Part shown: positions 1 to 10,064 of the stretch, in pieces
How the letters are laid out: each line of letters starts with the position of its first letter
How positions within the stretch are numbered: position 1 is the stretch's first letter
NCBI GenBank assembly: GCA_021730945.1
Contig: JAKFYH010000056.1
Span: 1 to 64,000 of the forward strand
From: Acidobacteriota bacterium
Lineage (GTDB): Bacteria > Acidobacteriota > Vicinamibacteria > Vicinamibacterales > UBA2999
DNA: 64,000 nucleotides
Reading direction: 5' to 3'
Notes under the pieces: generated by a model
Told to the model about the DNA's origin: nothing
Database searches by the model: none
The model's input: only the letters and a program-made list of their open reading frames with translations
Made by a program: the position numbers and the translations under genes

Positions 1-1129
1 CACCCGCCTGACCCGCCCAACCCGCCTGACCCGCCCCAGTCGCCCAACGGCTGGTGAAACTGCCGCCGGCGAGCGCGCCGGGAATCGACGGTTGCAGCGG
101 CCGGCCAGGCAGCACGTCGGAGGTGTGCAGCGTCAATTCGGGCGCGGGCCCCTTTCCGAGCGCATCGCCCAGCGCCCGCCGGACCATCTCGTGCACCATC
201 GACTGCTCGCGAAACCGGACCTCCGCCTTGGTCGGGTGCACGTTGACGTCGACCCGGTCGGGCGGCACATCGAGAAACAGGTGCACCTCGGGACTGCGCT
301 CCTTGTTGGTCGCCACGCTGTAGGAATCGAGGATCGCGTGCGCGATGGTGCGGTCCTTGACGATGCGGCGATTGACGAAGACGTGTTGGGGCCCACGGAC
401 GGGGCCCTGCTCGGCCAAGGCGGCGATGAAGCCGTGCAACCGCAGTCCCCCGAACTCGCGGTCAACGGCCACCAGGTCCTGGCGATCGCCGTAAATCTGG
501 TACAGCCGGTCCGACAGGCTGGCCACTGGCGGCACCGCCAGCACCTTCCGGCCGGTGCTGACGAGCGTGAATCCAACCTCGGGATAACAGAGCGCGAGTT
601 GAGTGACGAAGCGCGAGACCTGGGCCGCCTCGGCGGCGTCCGACTTCAAGAACTTCCGGCGCGCCGGCAGGTTGTAGAACACGTCGGCGACCTCGACCAG
701 CGTGCCCTCAGGGCCACCGGCCTCCACCACCGACTCGATGATTCCGGCGTTGACCCGAATCTCAGTGCCACTGTCACTCCCCCGCGCCCGCGTGCGCAGA
801 CGGAAGTGGGAGACCGACGCCATCGACGGCAGCGCTTCGCCGCGGAATCCCAGGGTCACGATCGCACCCAGGTCGTCGGCCCTCTTGATCTTGCTGGTGG
901 CGTGCCGCTCGAGGCAGAGCCGCGCATCATCGGGGTCCATGCCGATGCCGTCGTCTTCCACCCGGATCAGTTTCTTGCCCCCGTATTCGACCGTGACTGT
1001 GATCCGCGTGGCCTTCGCGTCGATCGCGTTTTCGATCAGCTCCTTGACCACCGAAGCAGGGCGCTCGACGACCTCGCCGGCGGCAATCTGGTTGGCGAGG
1101 TCGTCAGGCAGGCGGGTGATGCGACCCAT
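1..1129 (-). CDS. mutL: DNA mismatch repair protein MutL (C-terminal part truncated by the left window edge)
   Basis: Minus-strand reading from ATG at 1129 gives MGRITRLPDDLANQIAAGEVVERPASVVKELIENAIDAKAT...VEDDGIGM...GFRGEALPSMASV, the GHKL ATPase motifs of MutL. Missing from the ORF track because the stop lies outside the window. Confidence 0.95.
   Translation of the reverse strand, partial: MGRITRLPDDLANQIAAGEVVERPASVVKELIENAIDAKATRITVTVEYGGKKLIRVEDDGIGMDPDDARLCLERHATSKIKRADDLGAIVTLGFRGEALPSMASVSHFRLRTRARGSDSGTEIRVNAGIIESVVEAGGPEGTLVEVADVFYNLPARRKFLKSDAAEAAQVSRFVTQLALCYPEVGFTLVSTGRKVLAVPPVASLSDRLYQIYGDRQDLVAVDREFGGLRLHGFIAALAEQGPVRGPQHVFVNRRIVKDRTIAHAILDSYSVATNKERSPEVHLFLDVPPDRVDVNVHPTKAEVRFREQSMVHEMVRRALGDALGKGPAPELTLHTSDVLPGRPLQPSIPGALAGGSFTSRWATGAGQAGWAGQAG
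2..37 (-). repeat. 9-bp tandem repeat, 4 units (acccgcctg/acccgccca), inside mutL
   Basis: acccgcctg acccgccca acccgcctg acccgcccc. In frame on the minus strand it encodes GAGQAGWAGQAG. May continue past the window edge. Confidence 0.85.
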
Positions 1130-1163
1130 TCAGCGCGCTCCCGCCCCCCTGACGCTCATCAGC

Positions 1164-3959
1164 TTAGTCGCCGACCTTGACGCTCAAGGCCGCCTGCGCG
1201 GCCGCCAGACGCGCCACCGGCACGCGATAGGGCGAGCAACTCACGTAGTCGAGACCCACCTGGTGGAAGAAGTGGATCGACGAAGGGTCGCCGCCGTGTT
1301 CGCCACAGATGCCCAGCTTGAGGCTCGGGTTGGCGACCCGGCCCTTGGCGACGGCCATTGAGACCAGTTGACCGGTGCCGGCCCCGTCGAAGGTCGCGAA
1401 CGGGTCGCGCTCGAGGATCTTGCGGTCCTGATAGACGCGCAAGAACTTGCCGACGTCATCGCGCGAGAACCCAAAGGTCATCTGGGTCAGGTCATTGGTG
1501 CCGAACGAGAAGAACTGCGCCTCCTTCGCCACCGCATCCGCCGTGAGGGCTCCCCGCGGCACTTCGATCATGGTGCCGATCAGGTACTTGATCTTGATGC
1601 CCTGTTCCTTCATCACCAGTGACGCGACTCGCTCGACCACGGCCTTCTGGTCGCGCAACTCGCGCACGTCGCCAACCAGCGGGATCATGATTTCGGGAAC
1701 GACCTTCAGGCCTTCCTTGTTCAACTGGCATGCCGCTTCCATGATGGCGCGGGTCTGCATCTCCGTGATCTCGGGATAGGTAATGCCGAGACGGACGCCA
1801 CGATGCCCCAGCATCGGGTTGAACTCGTGGAGCTGTTCCACGCGCGACAGCAGGGCCTTCTTCTCGGCCAGCGCCTTGCCCGTGGTGCCCTTGGTCTCCA
1901 TGACGGCGATCTCCACCATCAGGTCCTCGCGCTTGGGCAGGAACTCGTGGAGCGGCGGATCGATCGTCCGGATGGTCACGGCCGTGCCCTTCATCGCCTT
2001 GAACACGCCGTAGAAGTCCTCGCGTTGCATCGGCAACAGCTCGTCGAGCGCCGCGCGCCGATCGGCTTCGGTCTCGGCCAGGATCATGCGCTGCACGATC
2101 GGAATGCGGCCCTCGCCGAAGAACATGTGCTCGGTCCGGCACAGACCGATGCCGCGCGCGCCGAACGCATAGGCCGTCTCCGCCTGGTCGGGCTGGTCGG
2201 CATTGGCTCGCACGCCCAGGCGGCGGAACTTGTCGGCCCATTCAAGCAGAGTGTGGAAGCGCTGGTAGATCGGCGAGTCGGCCGGCTTCATCTTGCCGGC
2301 AATGACCTGCAGGATTTCGCTCGGCTGCGACGCCACCTTGGCAATCTTGACCTCACCGCTCAGGCCGTCGAAGGCGACGAAGTCGCCTTCCTTGACCGTC
2401 TGGCCGTTCACCGTGAAGCTCTTGCCGTGTTCGTCGATCCGCAACTCGCCGGCGCCCACGATCGACGGCTTGCCCATCTGGCGGCCGACGACCGCAGCGT
2501 GCGAAGTCATGCCGCCGGTGGCGGTCAGGATGCCCTGCGAGACCCACATGCCGTGGATGTCGTCGGGCACGGTTTCCCGCCGGACCAGGATGACCGGCTC
2601 GCCCCGGTTCGACCACTCGACAGCGGTTTCAGAGGAAAACACGGCCTTGCCACAGGCGGCGCCGGGCGATGCCGGCAGCCCGCGGGTGACGGCGGCCAGG
2701 CTGTTCCATTCCTTCTGATCGAACCCGGGCGCAAGCAACTGTGACAGCGCTTCCGGGTCGACGAGCAGGATGGCTTCCTTCGGCGTGACCAGCTTCTCCT
2801 TCGCCATGTCGGTGGCAATCACCACCGCCGCGTAGCCCGTGCGCTTGCCGCTGCGCGTCTGCAGCATGTACAGCGTCTCGTCCTGGATGGTGAACTCGAA
2901 GTCCTGGATGTCCTTGTAGTTGCGCTCCAGCCGGGTCGTGATGTCGCGCAGCTGCTTGTAGGCTTTCGGCATCACGCGCTCGAGTTGCTTGATCGGCTGC
3001 GGCGTGCGAATGCCGGCCACCACGTCCTCGCCCTGCGCGTTGATCAGGAACTCACCGAAGAATTCCTTGGCGCCAGTAGCCGGGTTGCGAGTGAAGCCCA
3101 CGCCGGTCCCTGACCGCTCGCCGGTATTGCCAAACACCATCATCTGCACGTTGACGGCGGTGCCGATCGAATCGGGAATGTCGTAGATGCGGCGATACTC
3201 TTTCGCGCGGGCGTTATTCCACGAGCGAAAGACGGCATTGCGCGCGCCGGTCAACTGCGCCATCGGGTCCTGCGGGAACGGCTTCTTGGTCTTGTCCTTC
3301 ACCACCTTCTTGTAGGCGGCAACCACTTCGCGCAGCGCGGCTTCGTCCAGATCGGTGTCGATCGCGGCGCCCTTGGCGTGCTTGATCGACTCGAACTCGT
3401 GCTCGAACACCGCCTTCGGGATCTCGAGAACCACGCTGCCGAACATCTGCATGAAGCGGCGATAGCTGTCGAACGCGAAGCGGCCATTACCGGTCCAGGC
3501 CTTCAAGCCTTCGACGGTCTCGTCGTTCAGACCGAGGTTGAGGATGGTATCCATCATCCCCGGCATCGAGAACTTGGCGCCCGAACGGACCGACACCAGC
3601 AGCGGCTTCCTGGTCGAACCGAGCGTCGCGCCGGCGGCCTTTTCCAGTTTGCGCAGCTGGGCGACCATCTCGGTCTCGATCGCCACCGGCAGCTTGCTGC
3701 CATTGGCGTAGTACAGGTTGCAGGCGTCGGTCGAGATGGTGAATCCGGCCGGCACGGGCAGGCCGGCCCTGCTCATCTCCGCCAGGCCGGCGCCCTTGCC
3801 GCCCAGCGTGTCCTTCATCGACCGGTCGCCGTCGGCCTTGCCGTTGCCGAAAAAGTAAACAAACTGCTTGGGCCCCTTCGCCGATTTCTTGGTGGCCTTC
3901 TTCGCAGTCTTCGCGACCTTCGTGGTTCTCTTCGCGACCTTCGTGGTTCTCTTCGCCAT
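1164..3959 (-). CDS. ppdK: Pyruvate, phosphate dikinase
   Basis: 931 aa; FVYFFGNGKADGDRSMKDTLGGKGAGLAEM, GGMTSHAAVVGRQMGKPSIVG, GICGEHGGDPSSI motifs. Lys-rich N-terminal extension. Confidence 0.96.
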   Translation of the reverse strand: MAKRTTKVAKRTTKVAKTAKKATKKSAKGPKQFVYFFGNGKADGDRSMKDTLGGKGAGLAEMSRAGLPVPAGFTISTDACNLYYANGSKLPVAIETEMVAQLRKLEKAAGATLGSTRKPLLVSVRSGAKFSMPGMMDTILNLGLNDETVEGLKAWTGNGRFAFDSYRRFMQMFGSVVLEIPKAVFEHEFESIKHAKGAAIDTDLDEAALREVVAAYKKVVKDKTKKPFPQDPMAQLTGARNAVFRSWNNARAKEYRRIYDIPDSIGTAVNVQMMVFGNTGERSGTGVGFTRNPATGAKEFFGEFLINAQGEDVVAGIRTPQPIKQLERVMPKAYKQLRDITTRLERNYKDIQDFEFTIQDETLYMLQTRSGKRTGYAAVVIATDMAKEKLVTPKEAILLVDPEALSQLLAPGFDQKEWNSLAAVTRGLPASPGAACGKAVFSSETAVEWSNRGEPVILVRRETVPDDIHGMWVSQGILTATGGMTSHAAVVGRQMGKPSIVGAGELRIDEHGKSFTVNGQTVKEGDFVAFDGLSGEVKIAKVASQPSEILQVIAGKMKPADSPIYQRFHTLLEWADKFRRLGVRANADQPDQAETAYAFGARGIGLCRTEHMFFGEGRIPIVQRMILAETEADRRAALDELLPMQREDFYGVFKAMKGTAVTIRTIDPPLHEFLPKREDLMVEIAVMETKGTTGKALAEKKALLSRVEQLHEFNPMLGHRGVRLGITYPEITEMQTRAIMEAACQLNKEGLKVVPEIMIPLVGDVRELRDQKAVVERVASLVMKEQGIKIKYLIGTMIEVPRGALTADAVAKEAQFFSFGTNDLTQMTFGFSRDDVGKFLRVYQDRKILERDPFATFDGAGTGQLVSMAVAKGRVANPSLKLGICGEHGGDPSSIHFFHQVGLDYVSCSPYRVPVARLAAAQAALSVKVGD
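3907..3957 (-). repeat. 21-bp tandem repeat (~2.4 copies) encoding the PPDK N-terminal extension
   Basis: gtcttcgcgaccttcgtggtt / ctcttcgcgaccttcgtggtt / ctcttcgcc; translated MAKRTTKVAKRTTKVAK. Confidence 0.85.
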
Positions 3960-3967
3960 TACGCTCT

Positions 3968-6151
3968 CTACTCCTGCTTGTCCGCTTCGGGAACGATCTC
4001 GGAAACATCCGCAAGCTGGAGGACCGCGTCCTCCAACTGCTTCAACAACCGCAGCCGCGCGTCACGCAGCTGCGGATCGTCAGCCATCACCATCACGTCT
4101 TCAAAGAACTTCGCCACCGCCGGGCCCGTCGTCGCCGCCTCGGCGAACGCCTGGCGATAGCCGCTGCCCGACGACACGGCAGCCGCAATCACCGGCTGGA
4201 GGCGCCCCACTTCGACCGCCAGCGCCAGTTCCGCCGCCTCGACCAGGGTGCCGCCCAGATTGGGCGCCGACGCACCCAGGTTCCTGGCAATGTTCTTCAC
4301 GCGCTTGAACAGCACGGCCAGTTGTTTGAAGTCCGCTGATTCGGTGAACTCGGGCAACGTCTCCAGCTTGCGCCGGGCCACCAGCGGGCTGACATCGGCG
4401 GCGGCACCGTGGGTGACGGCGCGCACGTTGCGCGGGTCAGACCCGCGCTGCTCCAGCACGAATCGCACCCGGTCGATCATGAACGACCAGAACGCCTCGT
4501 CGAGGCCAGGGGCCGTGACCAACTGGCCGAGCGTCAACCGCTGATCGAGGCCGGTCAATTCCGGCAAGTCGACCAGGATACGGACAATGCCCTGGGCGGC
4601 GCGGCGCAGGCCGTACGGATCGCGCGAGCCGGTCGGCCGCTCGCCCGCCGCAAACATGCCGGTCACGGTGTCGAGCTTGTCAGCCAGGGCGACCGCGGCC
4701 CAGGTGATGGCGGCAGCGCCGAGTTGGGCCCGGCTTGGGGGCGCAGTGGCTTCGACGCCGATCGGCAAGTAGTGGAAGTAGATCGCCCGCCACACTTCCT
4801 CGGGACGTTTGTCCTCGCGGGCGTAGATGCCGCCGATCGTGCCTTGCAGCTCAGTCAACTCGCGGACCATGGCCGTGGCCAGGTCGGCTTTGCATAGCCG
4901 TCCCGCCTCGGCGGCGTAGTCGGCCAGATCTGGACGGCCAAAGACGTCGGCGCAGATCGACCGCGCCAGCCGTTCGACCCGCACCGCCTTCTCCTGGTAG
5001 CTGCCCAGCTTCTTGTGGAATAACACCGTGGCCAGGCGATCGGTATACGCGTCCAGCGTTTGCTCGCGGTCGGTATCCAGGAAGAACCGGGCGTCGCGCA
5101 GCCGCGCCGTGAGCACGCGCTCCATGTTGATCGCGATCACTTCGGGATGTTCCGGCTGCATGTTCAGCACAGCGAGAAACACCGGCAGCAGCGTCCCCTG
5201 GTCGTCGCAGACCGGGAAGAAGTGCTGGTGATGGATCATGGTGGTCGTCAGCACCTCTTCAGGCAGCGTGAGAAACTCCGGCGCGAACGCGCCCGAAACC
5301 ACGACCGGATACTCGACCAGGTCCGGCACCTCATCGAGGATGCCTTGCCCCACCAGGGCGCTGGCAATCCGGCCGCCACGACGCCGCGCTTCGGCATCGA
5401 GCTCGCGACCGATGCGGTCGTGCCGCTCGCTGCGCTCGAGAACCACGAAGTTCTCGGCCAGGCGCTTGCGGTAGTCGTCGAAGTGCTTCACCTTCAGGGC
5501 GCGGCCCGGGCGGCCGCTGGTGGTCAGAAACCGATGGCCATAGGTGGCGGCGCCGGTGCTGATGTCGAGTACGCGCGAATCGGCGGCCGCGGCCGAGCGG
5601 CCGATGATGAGCGGCACGACACGGCCGCCGTAGAGATAGAGGATCCAGCGAATGGGCCGGCCAAACGGCAAATCGCCCTTGCCGTCGGCAAGCGTGGCAT
5701 CCCAGCGCATCTGCTTCGGGAAGGTCAGCGTGCGCAGCACCGCCGCCAACACATCGGGCAGCACCTCACTGGCCGGCCGCCCACGCTGGTGTTTGCGCAC
5801 GCCGATGTACTCGCCCTTCGCCGTGGTAATCCGTTCGATCTGGTCGTCGGCCACTCCGTGCTTCCTGGCGAAGCCCGCGCCGGCCGGCGTCAGCCGGCCA
5901 TCGGCGCCGAAAGCCGCCGACACCGGCGGGCCGGTGACCAGTTCCTCGAGGTCGGTCTGCCGCTCCCCGATCCGGCCGGCATGCGCAACCAGCCGCCGCG
6001 GCGTGCTGTAGGTCTGCACCGGCTCATCGATCGAGAGCCGCGCCTCCTTGAGCCGGGTTTCAAGCGCGAGGCCAATCTGCGCGGTCAACCCGGGCAGCCA
6101 GCCGGCGGGGATTTCCTCGGTGCCGATTTCGAGCAGCAGTTCGCGGTCCAC
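3968..6151 (-). CDS. glyS: Glycine-tRNA ligase beta subunit
   Basis: DRELLLEIGTEEIPAGWLPGL N-terminus; probable GTG start at 6151, just downstream of the glyQ TGA. Confidence 0.95.
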   Translation of the reverse strand: MDRELLLEIGTEEIPAGWLPGLTAQIGLALETRLKEARLSIDEPVQTYSTPRRLVAHAGRIGERQTDLEELVTGPPVSAAFGADGRLTPAGAGFARKHGVADDQIERITTAKGEYIGVRKHQRGRPASEVLPDVLAAVLRTLTFPKQMRWDATLADGKGDLPFGRPIRWILYLYGGRVVPLIIGRSAAAADSRVLDISTGAATYGHRFLTTSGRPGRALKVKHFDDYRKRLAENFVVLERSERHDRIGRELDAEARRRGGRIASALVGQGILDEVPDLVEYPVVVSGAFAPEFLTLPEEVLTTTMIHHQHFFPVCDDQGTLLPVFLAVLNMQPEHPEVIAINMERVLTARLRDARFFLDTDREQTLDAYTDRLATVLFHKKLGSYQEKAVRVERLARSICADVFGRPDLADYAAEAGRLCKADLATAMVRELTELQGTIGGIYAREDKRPEEVWRAIYFHYLPIGVEATAPPSRAQLGAAAITWAAVALADKLDTVTGMFAAGERPTGSRDPYGLRRAAQGIVRILVDLPELTGLDQRLTLGQLVTAPGLDEAFWSFMIDRVRFVLEQRGSDPRNVRAVTHGAAADVSPLVARRKLETLPEFTESADFKQLAVLFKRVKNIARNLGASAPNLGGTLVEAAELALAVEVGRLQPVIAAAVSSGSGYRQAFAEAATTGPAVAKFFEDVMVMADDPQLRDARLRLLKQLEDAVLQLADVSEIVPEADKQE

Positions 6152-6152
6152 G

Positions 6153-7045
<893 letters not shown>

Positions 7046-7049
<4 letters not shown>

Positions 7050-7690
7050 GAACGCCGCAGTTCGTTCAGCACGCGAACGGACCGGGGTTCCCTGTCGAGG
7101 TGCATCGTAATCAACTTCCGATGAATCAGTTCAATCTCGCGCAGCACCCGGCTCGTCGCGCCGAGCGAGTCGACATCGCGCGGCGCCACGCGCCGCACGC
7201 CGTCCAGGAACATCGCCGCGCCGCTCGACAACTGCAGGTCGGCCGGGTAGACCCCCTGCAGCCGCAATAACCAGCACTCGAAATAGCGCGCGAGTGCCTC
7301 TACCGGCGTTCCGGTCACCAACGCCTCAAGCGAGGACGTGCCAAGCCGGAACAGCCGCTCATCGACATCGGCATCCGCCGCCCACTCGTCGATCAACTCG
7401 GCGAAGTAGTGGCTGTAGCCGAGCGCTTCCGGGCTGGCCGCCGACAAGGGCGATCGCACCGGCTCCGCGTAGTTCAAGCCCACCAGCTCGCGCCGCTCCT
7501 TCTCGAAGTACGCCACCCGCACTTCGGTCAGCGGCTCGAGCGCGGCGCCAAACCGTTTGCGTGACTTCCCCGCATTGGGCGCCACACCACGCTTCTTGCC
7601 GCGATCGCGGGTCAGAAAGACCACGATGCGATCGGCTTCGCCCAGCTTGTAGGTGCGAAGGACCAGTGCTTCGGCCGTATACAGCGGCAT
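7046..7690 (-). CDS. recO: DNA repair protein RecO
   Basis: [54 protein letters not shown]; overlaps glyQ by 4 nt. Confidence 0.92.
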
Positions 7691-7716
7691 CCCGTAGCCG
7701 CCTATTGTACTCTCGC

Positions 7717-7737
7717 GGCACCCCGTAAAGGGGTGCC
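7717..7737. repeat. Short perfect inverted repeat between mgtE stop and recO
   Basis: ggcacccc-gtaaa-ggggtgcc; no U-tract on the minus strand, so not a clear terminator. Confidence 0.6.
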
Positions 7738-9105
7738 CTACTGAATCAGGTAGCGCAGGAAGATGGTCGCCAGACCCAGGAACGAGGCAAAGCCGACCAC
7801 GTCGGTGAAGGTGGTAATGAACACGGACGAGCCCAGGGCCGGGTCCACCTTCATCGCCTTCAACCCGAGCGGCACCAGCGTGCCGGCCGTAGCCGCGACG
7901 AACATGTTGCAGACCATCGCCATGCCGAGCAGCAAGGCCAGGATCGGATCCGCCTTGGTCGCCCAGGCCACACCGGCGGCGACGATGCCCAGCGCGAACC
8001 CGTTCGCCAGGCCGATCAACGACTCCTTCGCCAGCGCCTTCCGGCCGCTGGCCCAGCTGAGCTCGCCCAGGGCCAGCCCGCGGACGATCACGGTCAGCGT
8101 CTGGGTCCCGGCATTGCCACCCATGCCGGCCACGATCGGCATGAACACGGCCAGCGCCGTCACCTGCTGAATCGTGCCCTCGAACAGCGCCACCACCGAC
8201 GCCGCCAGGAAGGCGGTGACCAGGTTGGCCAGCAACCAGGGCAATCGCTTGCGAAACGCCTCGAGCGGCGGGGTCGTCACGCGTTCGTCGCCCGAGACGC
8301 CGGCCAACCGCAGGAGGTCTTCACTGGCCTCATCCTTGATGACGTCAATGACGTCATCCACGGTGACCACGCCCACCAGCTTGTTTTCCTCGTCGACCAC
8401 CGGGACGGCCAGCAGGTTGTAGGACGCCACCTGCCGTGCCACTTCTTCCTGGTCGGTGTCGACGCGGACGCTGGTGACCTCGGGGGTCATGATCCGCTTG
8501 AGCGGGGTCTCCGGCGAGACCAGCAGGAGGCGCCGTAGTGAGGTGACGCCCACCAGGTGGCGCCGCGCATCCACGACATAGAGATAGAACACCATCTCCA
8601 CGTCGCGGGCGCCCTGCAGCGCGGTAATGGCTTCGCCGACCGTCAGGTCCTCGCCCAGATTGAAGACCTGGGGATTCATGATGCGGCCGGCCGTCTGCTC
8701 GCCGTACTCCAGCAGACTCTCGACCTGGCCCGACTCACGCCGGCGCATCAACTCCAGGACCTCGCGGGACAGTTCGTCCGGCAGGTAGTCGATCAGCGCG
8801 GCCGCATCGTCAGACTGGATCTCCTGCAGCAGCCTTGCGATTTCCTCGGCGGAGCGGCCGGTGAGCAGTTTGGCGCCCTCCTCGGGCCCCATCTCGCTGA
8901 CCGTCTCCATCGCCAGGCGACCGCTGCGGTCGACCAACAGGGAGAACACCGCCTGCCGCTCGGCGTCGAGCAAGGAGCCGAATACCGACGCCAGATCCGC
9001 GGGATGCTGCTTTTGCAGCAGGTTCAGCAGATTGGCGGTCGCGCCAATGCGGAGGAGCCGCTTGACTGAGTCGAGGACGACGTCGATGCGACGGGACAGC
9101 ACCAT
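7738..9105 (-). CDS. mgtE: Magnesium transporter MgtE
   Basis: 455 aa; MgtE_N, CBS pair and C-terminal membrane domain (PIVAGMGGNAGTQTLTVIVRGLALGEL). Confidence 0.94.
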   Translation of the reverse strand: MVLSRRIDVVLDSVKRLLRIGATANLLNLLQKQHPADLASVFGSLLDAERQAVFSLLVDRSGRLAMETVSEMGPEEGAKLLTGRSAEEIARLLQEIQSDDAAALIDYLPDELSREVLELMRRRESGQVESLLEYGEQTAGRIMNPQVFNLGEDLTVGEAITALQGARDVEMVFYLYVVDARRHLVGVTSLRRLLLVSPETPLKRIMTPEVTSVRVDTDQEEVARQVASYNLLAVPVVDEENKLVGVVTVDDVIDVIKDEASEDLLRLAGVSGDERVTTPPLEAFRKRLPWLLANLVTAFLAASVVALFEGTIQQVTALAVFMPIVAGMGGNAGTQTLTVIVRGLALGELSWASGRKALAKESLIGLANGFALGIVAAGVAWATKADPILALLLGMAMVCNMFVAATAGTLVPLGLKAMKVDPALGSSVFITTFTDVVGFASFLGLATIFLRYLIQ

Positions 9106-9119
9106 GCGATCGAAATATG

Positions 9120-10064
9120 TTACCGCTTCTTGCGCCGCGATGGCAGCCCGAGCGTATCGAGCATCCGCTCGTCTTCACGCCAGCCTTCGCGCACCTTGAC
9201 ATGCAGGTCGAGGAAGACACGGGCGTCGAAGAACTGCTCGAGTTGCTTGCGCGCGGCCGTTCCAATCTCCTTGATGCGCGCCCCGGCGCGGCCCACCAGG
9301 ATCGGCTTCTGGCTCTCGCGATCGACCAGGATGGTGCAGAACAGGCGCATCAACCCCTTGGCATCGGCTTCCTCGAACTTGTCGACGACCACGGCGGTCG
9401 AAAACGGCAACTCGTCGCGGGTCTGCTGCAGCACTTGTTCGCGGACCAGCTCGGCGACGAAGAACCGCTCCGGCTGGTCGGTCAGGTAATCGTCCGGGTA
9501 GATGGGATCGCCCTCGGGCAAGTGCGACAGCAACACCTGCTCAAGACGGTCAATATTCTCCCCGGTCAGTGCCGAGACCGGCACCAGGTCGGCGAACCCG
9601 ACGTTCTGTTGGTACTCCGCCAGGCGGGGCAACAGCGCCGGCTTGTCGGCAATGTCAATCTTGTTGAGCACCAGCACGCGTGGCGCCTTGGCATGCCGCA
9701 CCACGTCCATGAGAAAGCGGTCGCCGCCACCGGCCGGCTCGCTGCCGTCAACCACTACCGCAATCACGTCCACTTCGCGCAGCGTGTCGAGCGCGGCATC
9801 GACCATGCGCACGTTCAAGCGATGCAGCGGCTTGTGCACGCCGGGGGTATCCAGAAACACGATCTGTCCCCCGCCGGCCGACGCCGCCGCGGCCGGCCCC
9901 GAGCCGGCCGACGAGCCGGGATAATTGCGGACGCCGGCAATCCGGTTGCGGGTGGTCTGCGGCTTGTCGGACACGATGGCCAGCTTCTGGCCGACCAGCT
10001 TGTTCAGCAGCGTCGACTTGCCGGCATTGGGCCGGCCGACGAGCGCGACAAACCCCGCCTTCAT
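9120..10064 (-). CDS. era: GTPase Era
   Basis: GRPNAGKSTLLNKLVGQKLAIVSDKPQTTRNRI G1/G2; DTPGVHKP; NKID; C-terminal KH domain. Confidence 0.96.
   Translation of the reverse strand: MKAGFVALVGRPNAGKSTLLNKLVGQKLAIVSDKPQTTRNRIAGVRNYPGSSAGSGPAAAASAGGGQIVFLDTPGVHKPLHRLNVRMVDAALDTLREVDVIAVVVDGSEPAGGGDRFLMDVVRHAKAPRVLVLNKIDIADKPALLPRLAEYQQNVGFADLVPVSALTGENIDRLEQVLLSHLPEGDPIYPDDYLTDQPERFFVAELVREQVLQQTRDELPFSTAVVVDKFEEADAKGLMRLFCTILVDRESQKPILVGRAGARIKEIGTAARKQLEQFFDARVFLDLHVKVREGWREDERMLDTLGLPSRRKKR

Noticed and set aside
92-1180. Large + strand ORF (362 aa) opposite mutL
   Set aside because: Low-complexity Arg/His/Gln-rich translation opposite a clear MutL; typical antisense ORF in high-GC DNA.
7717-7737. 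Intrinsic terminator after mgtE
   Set aside because: Perfect stem but no U-tract; kept only as an inverted repeat.
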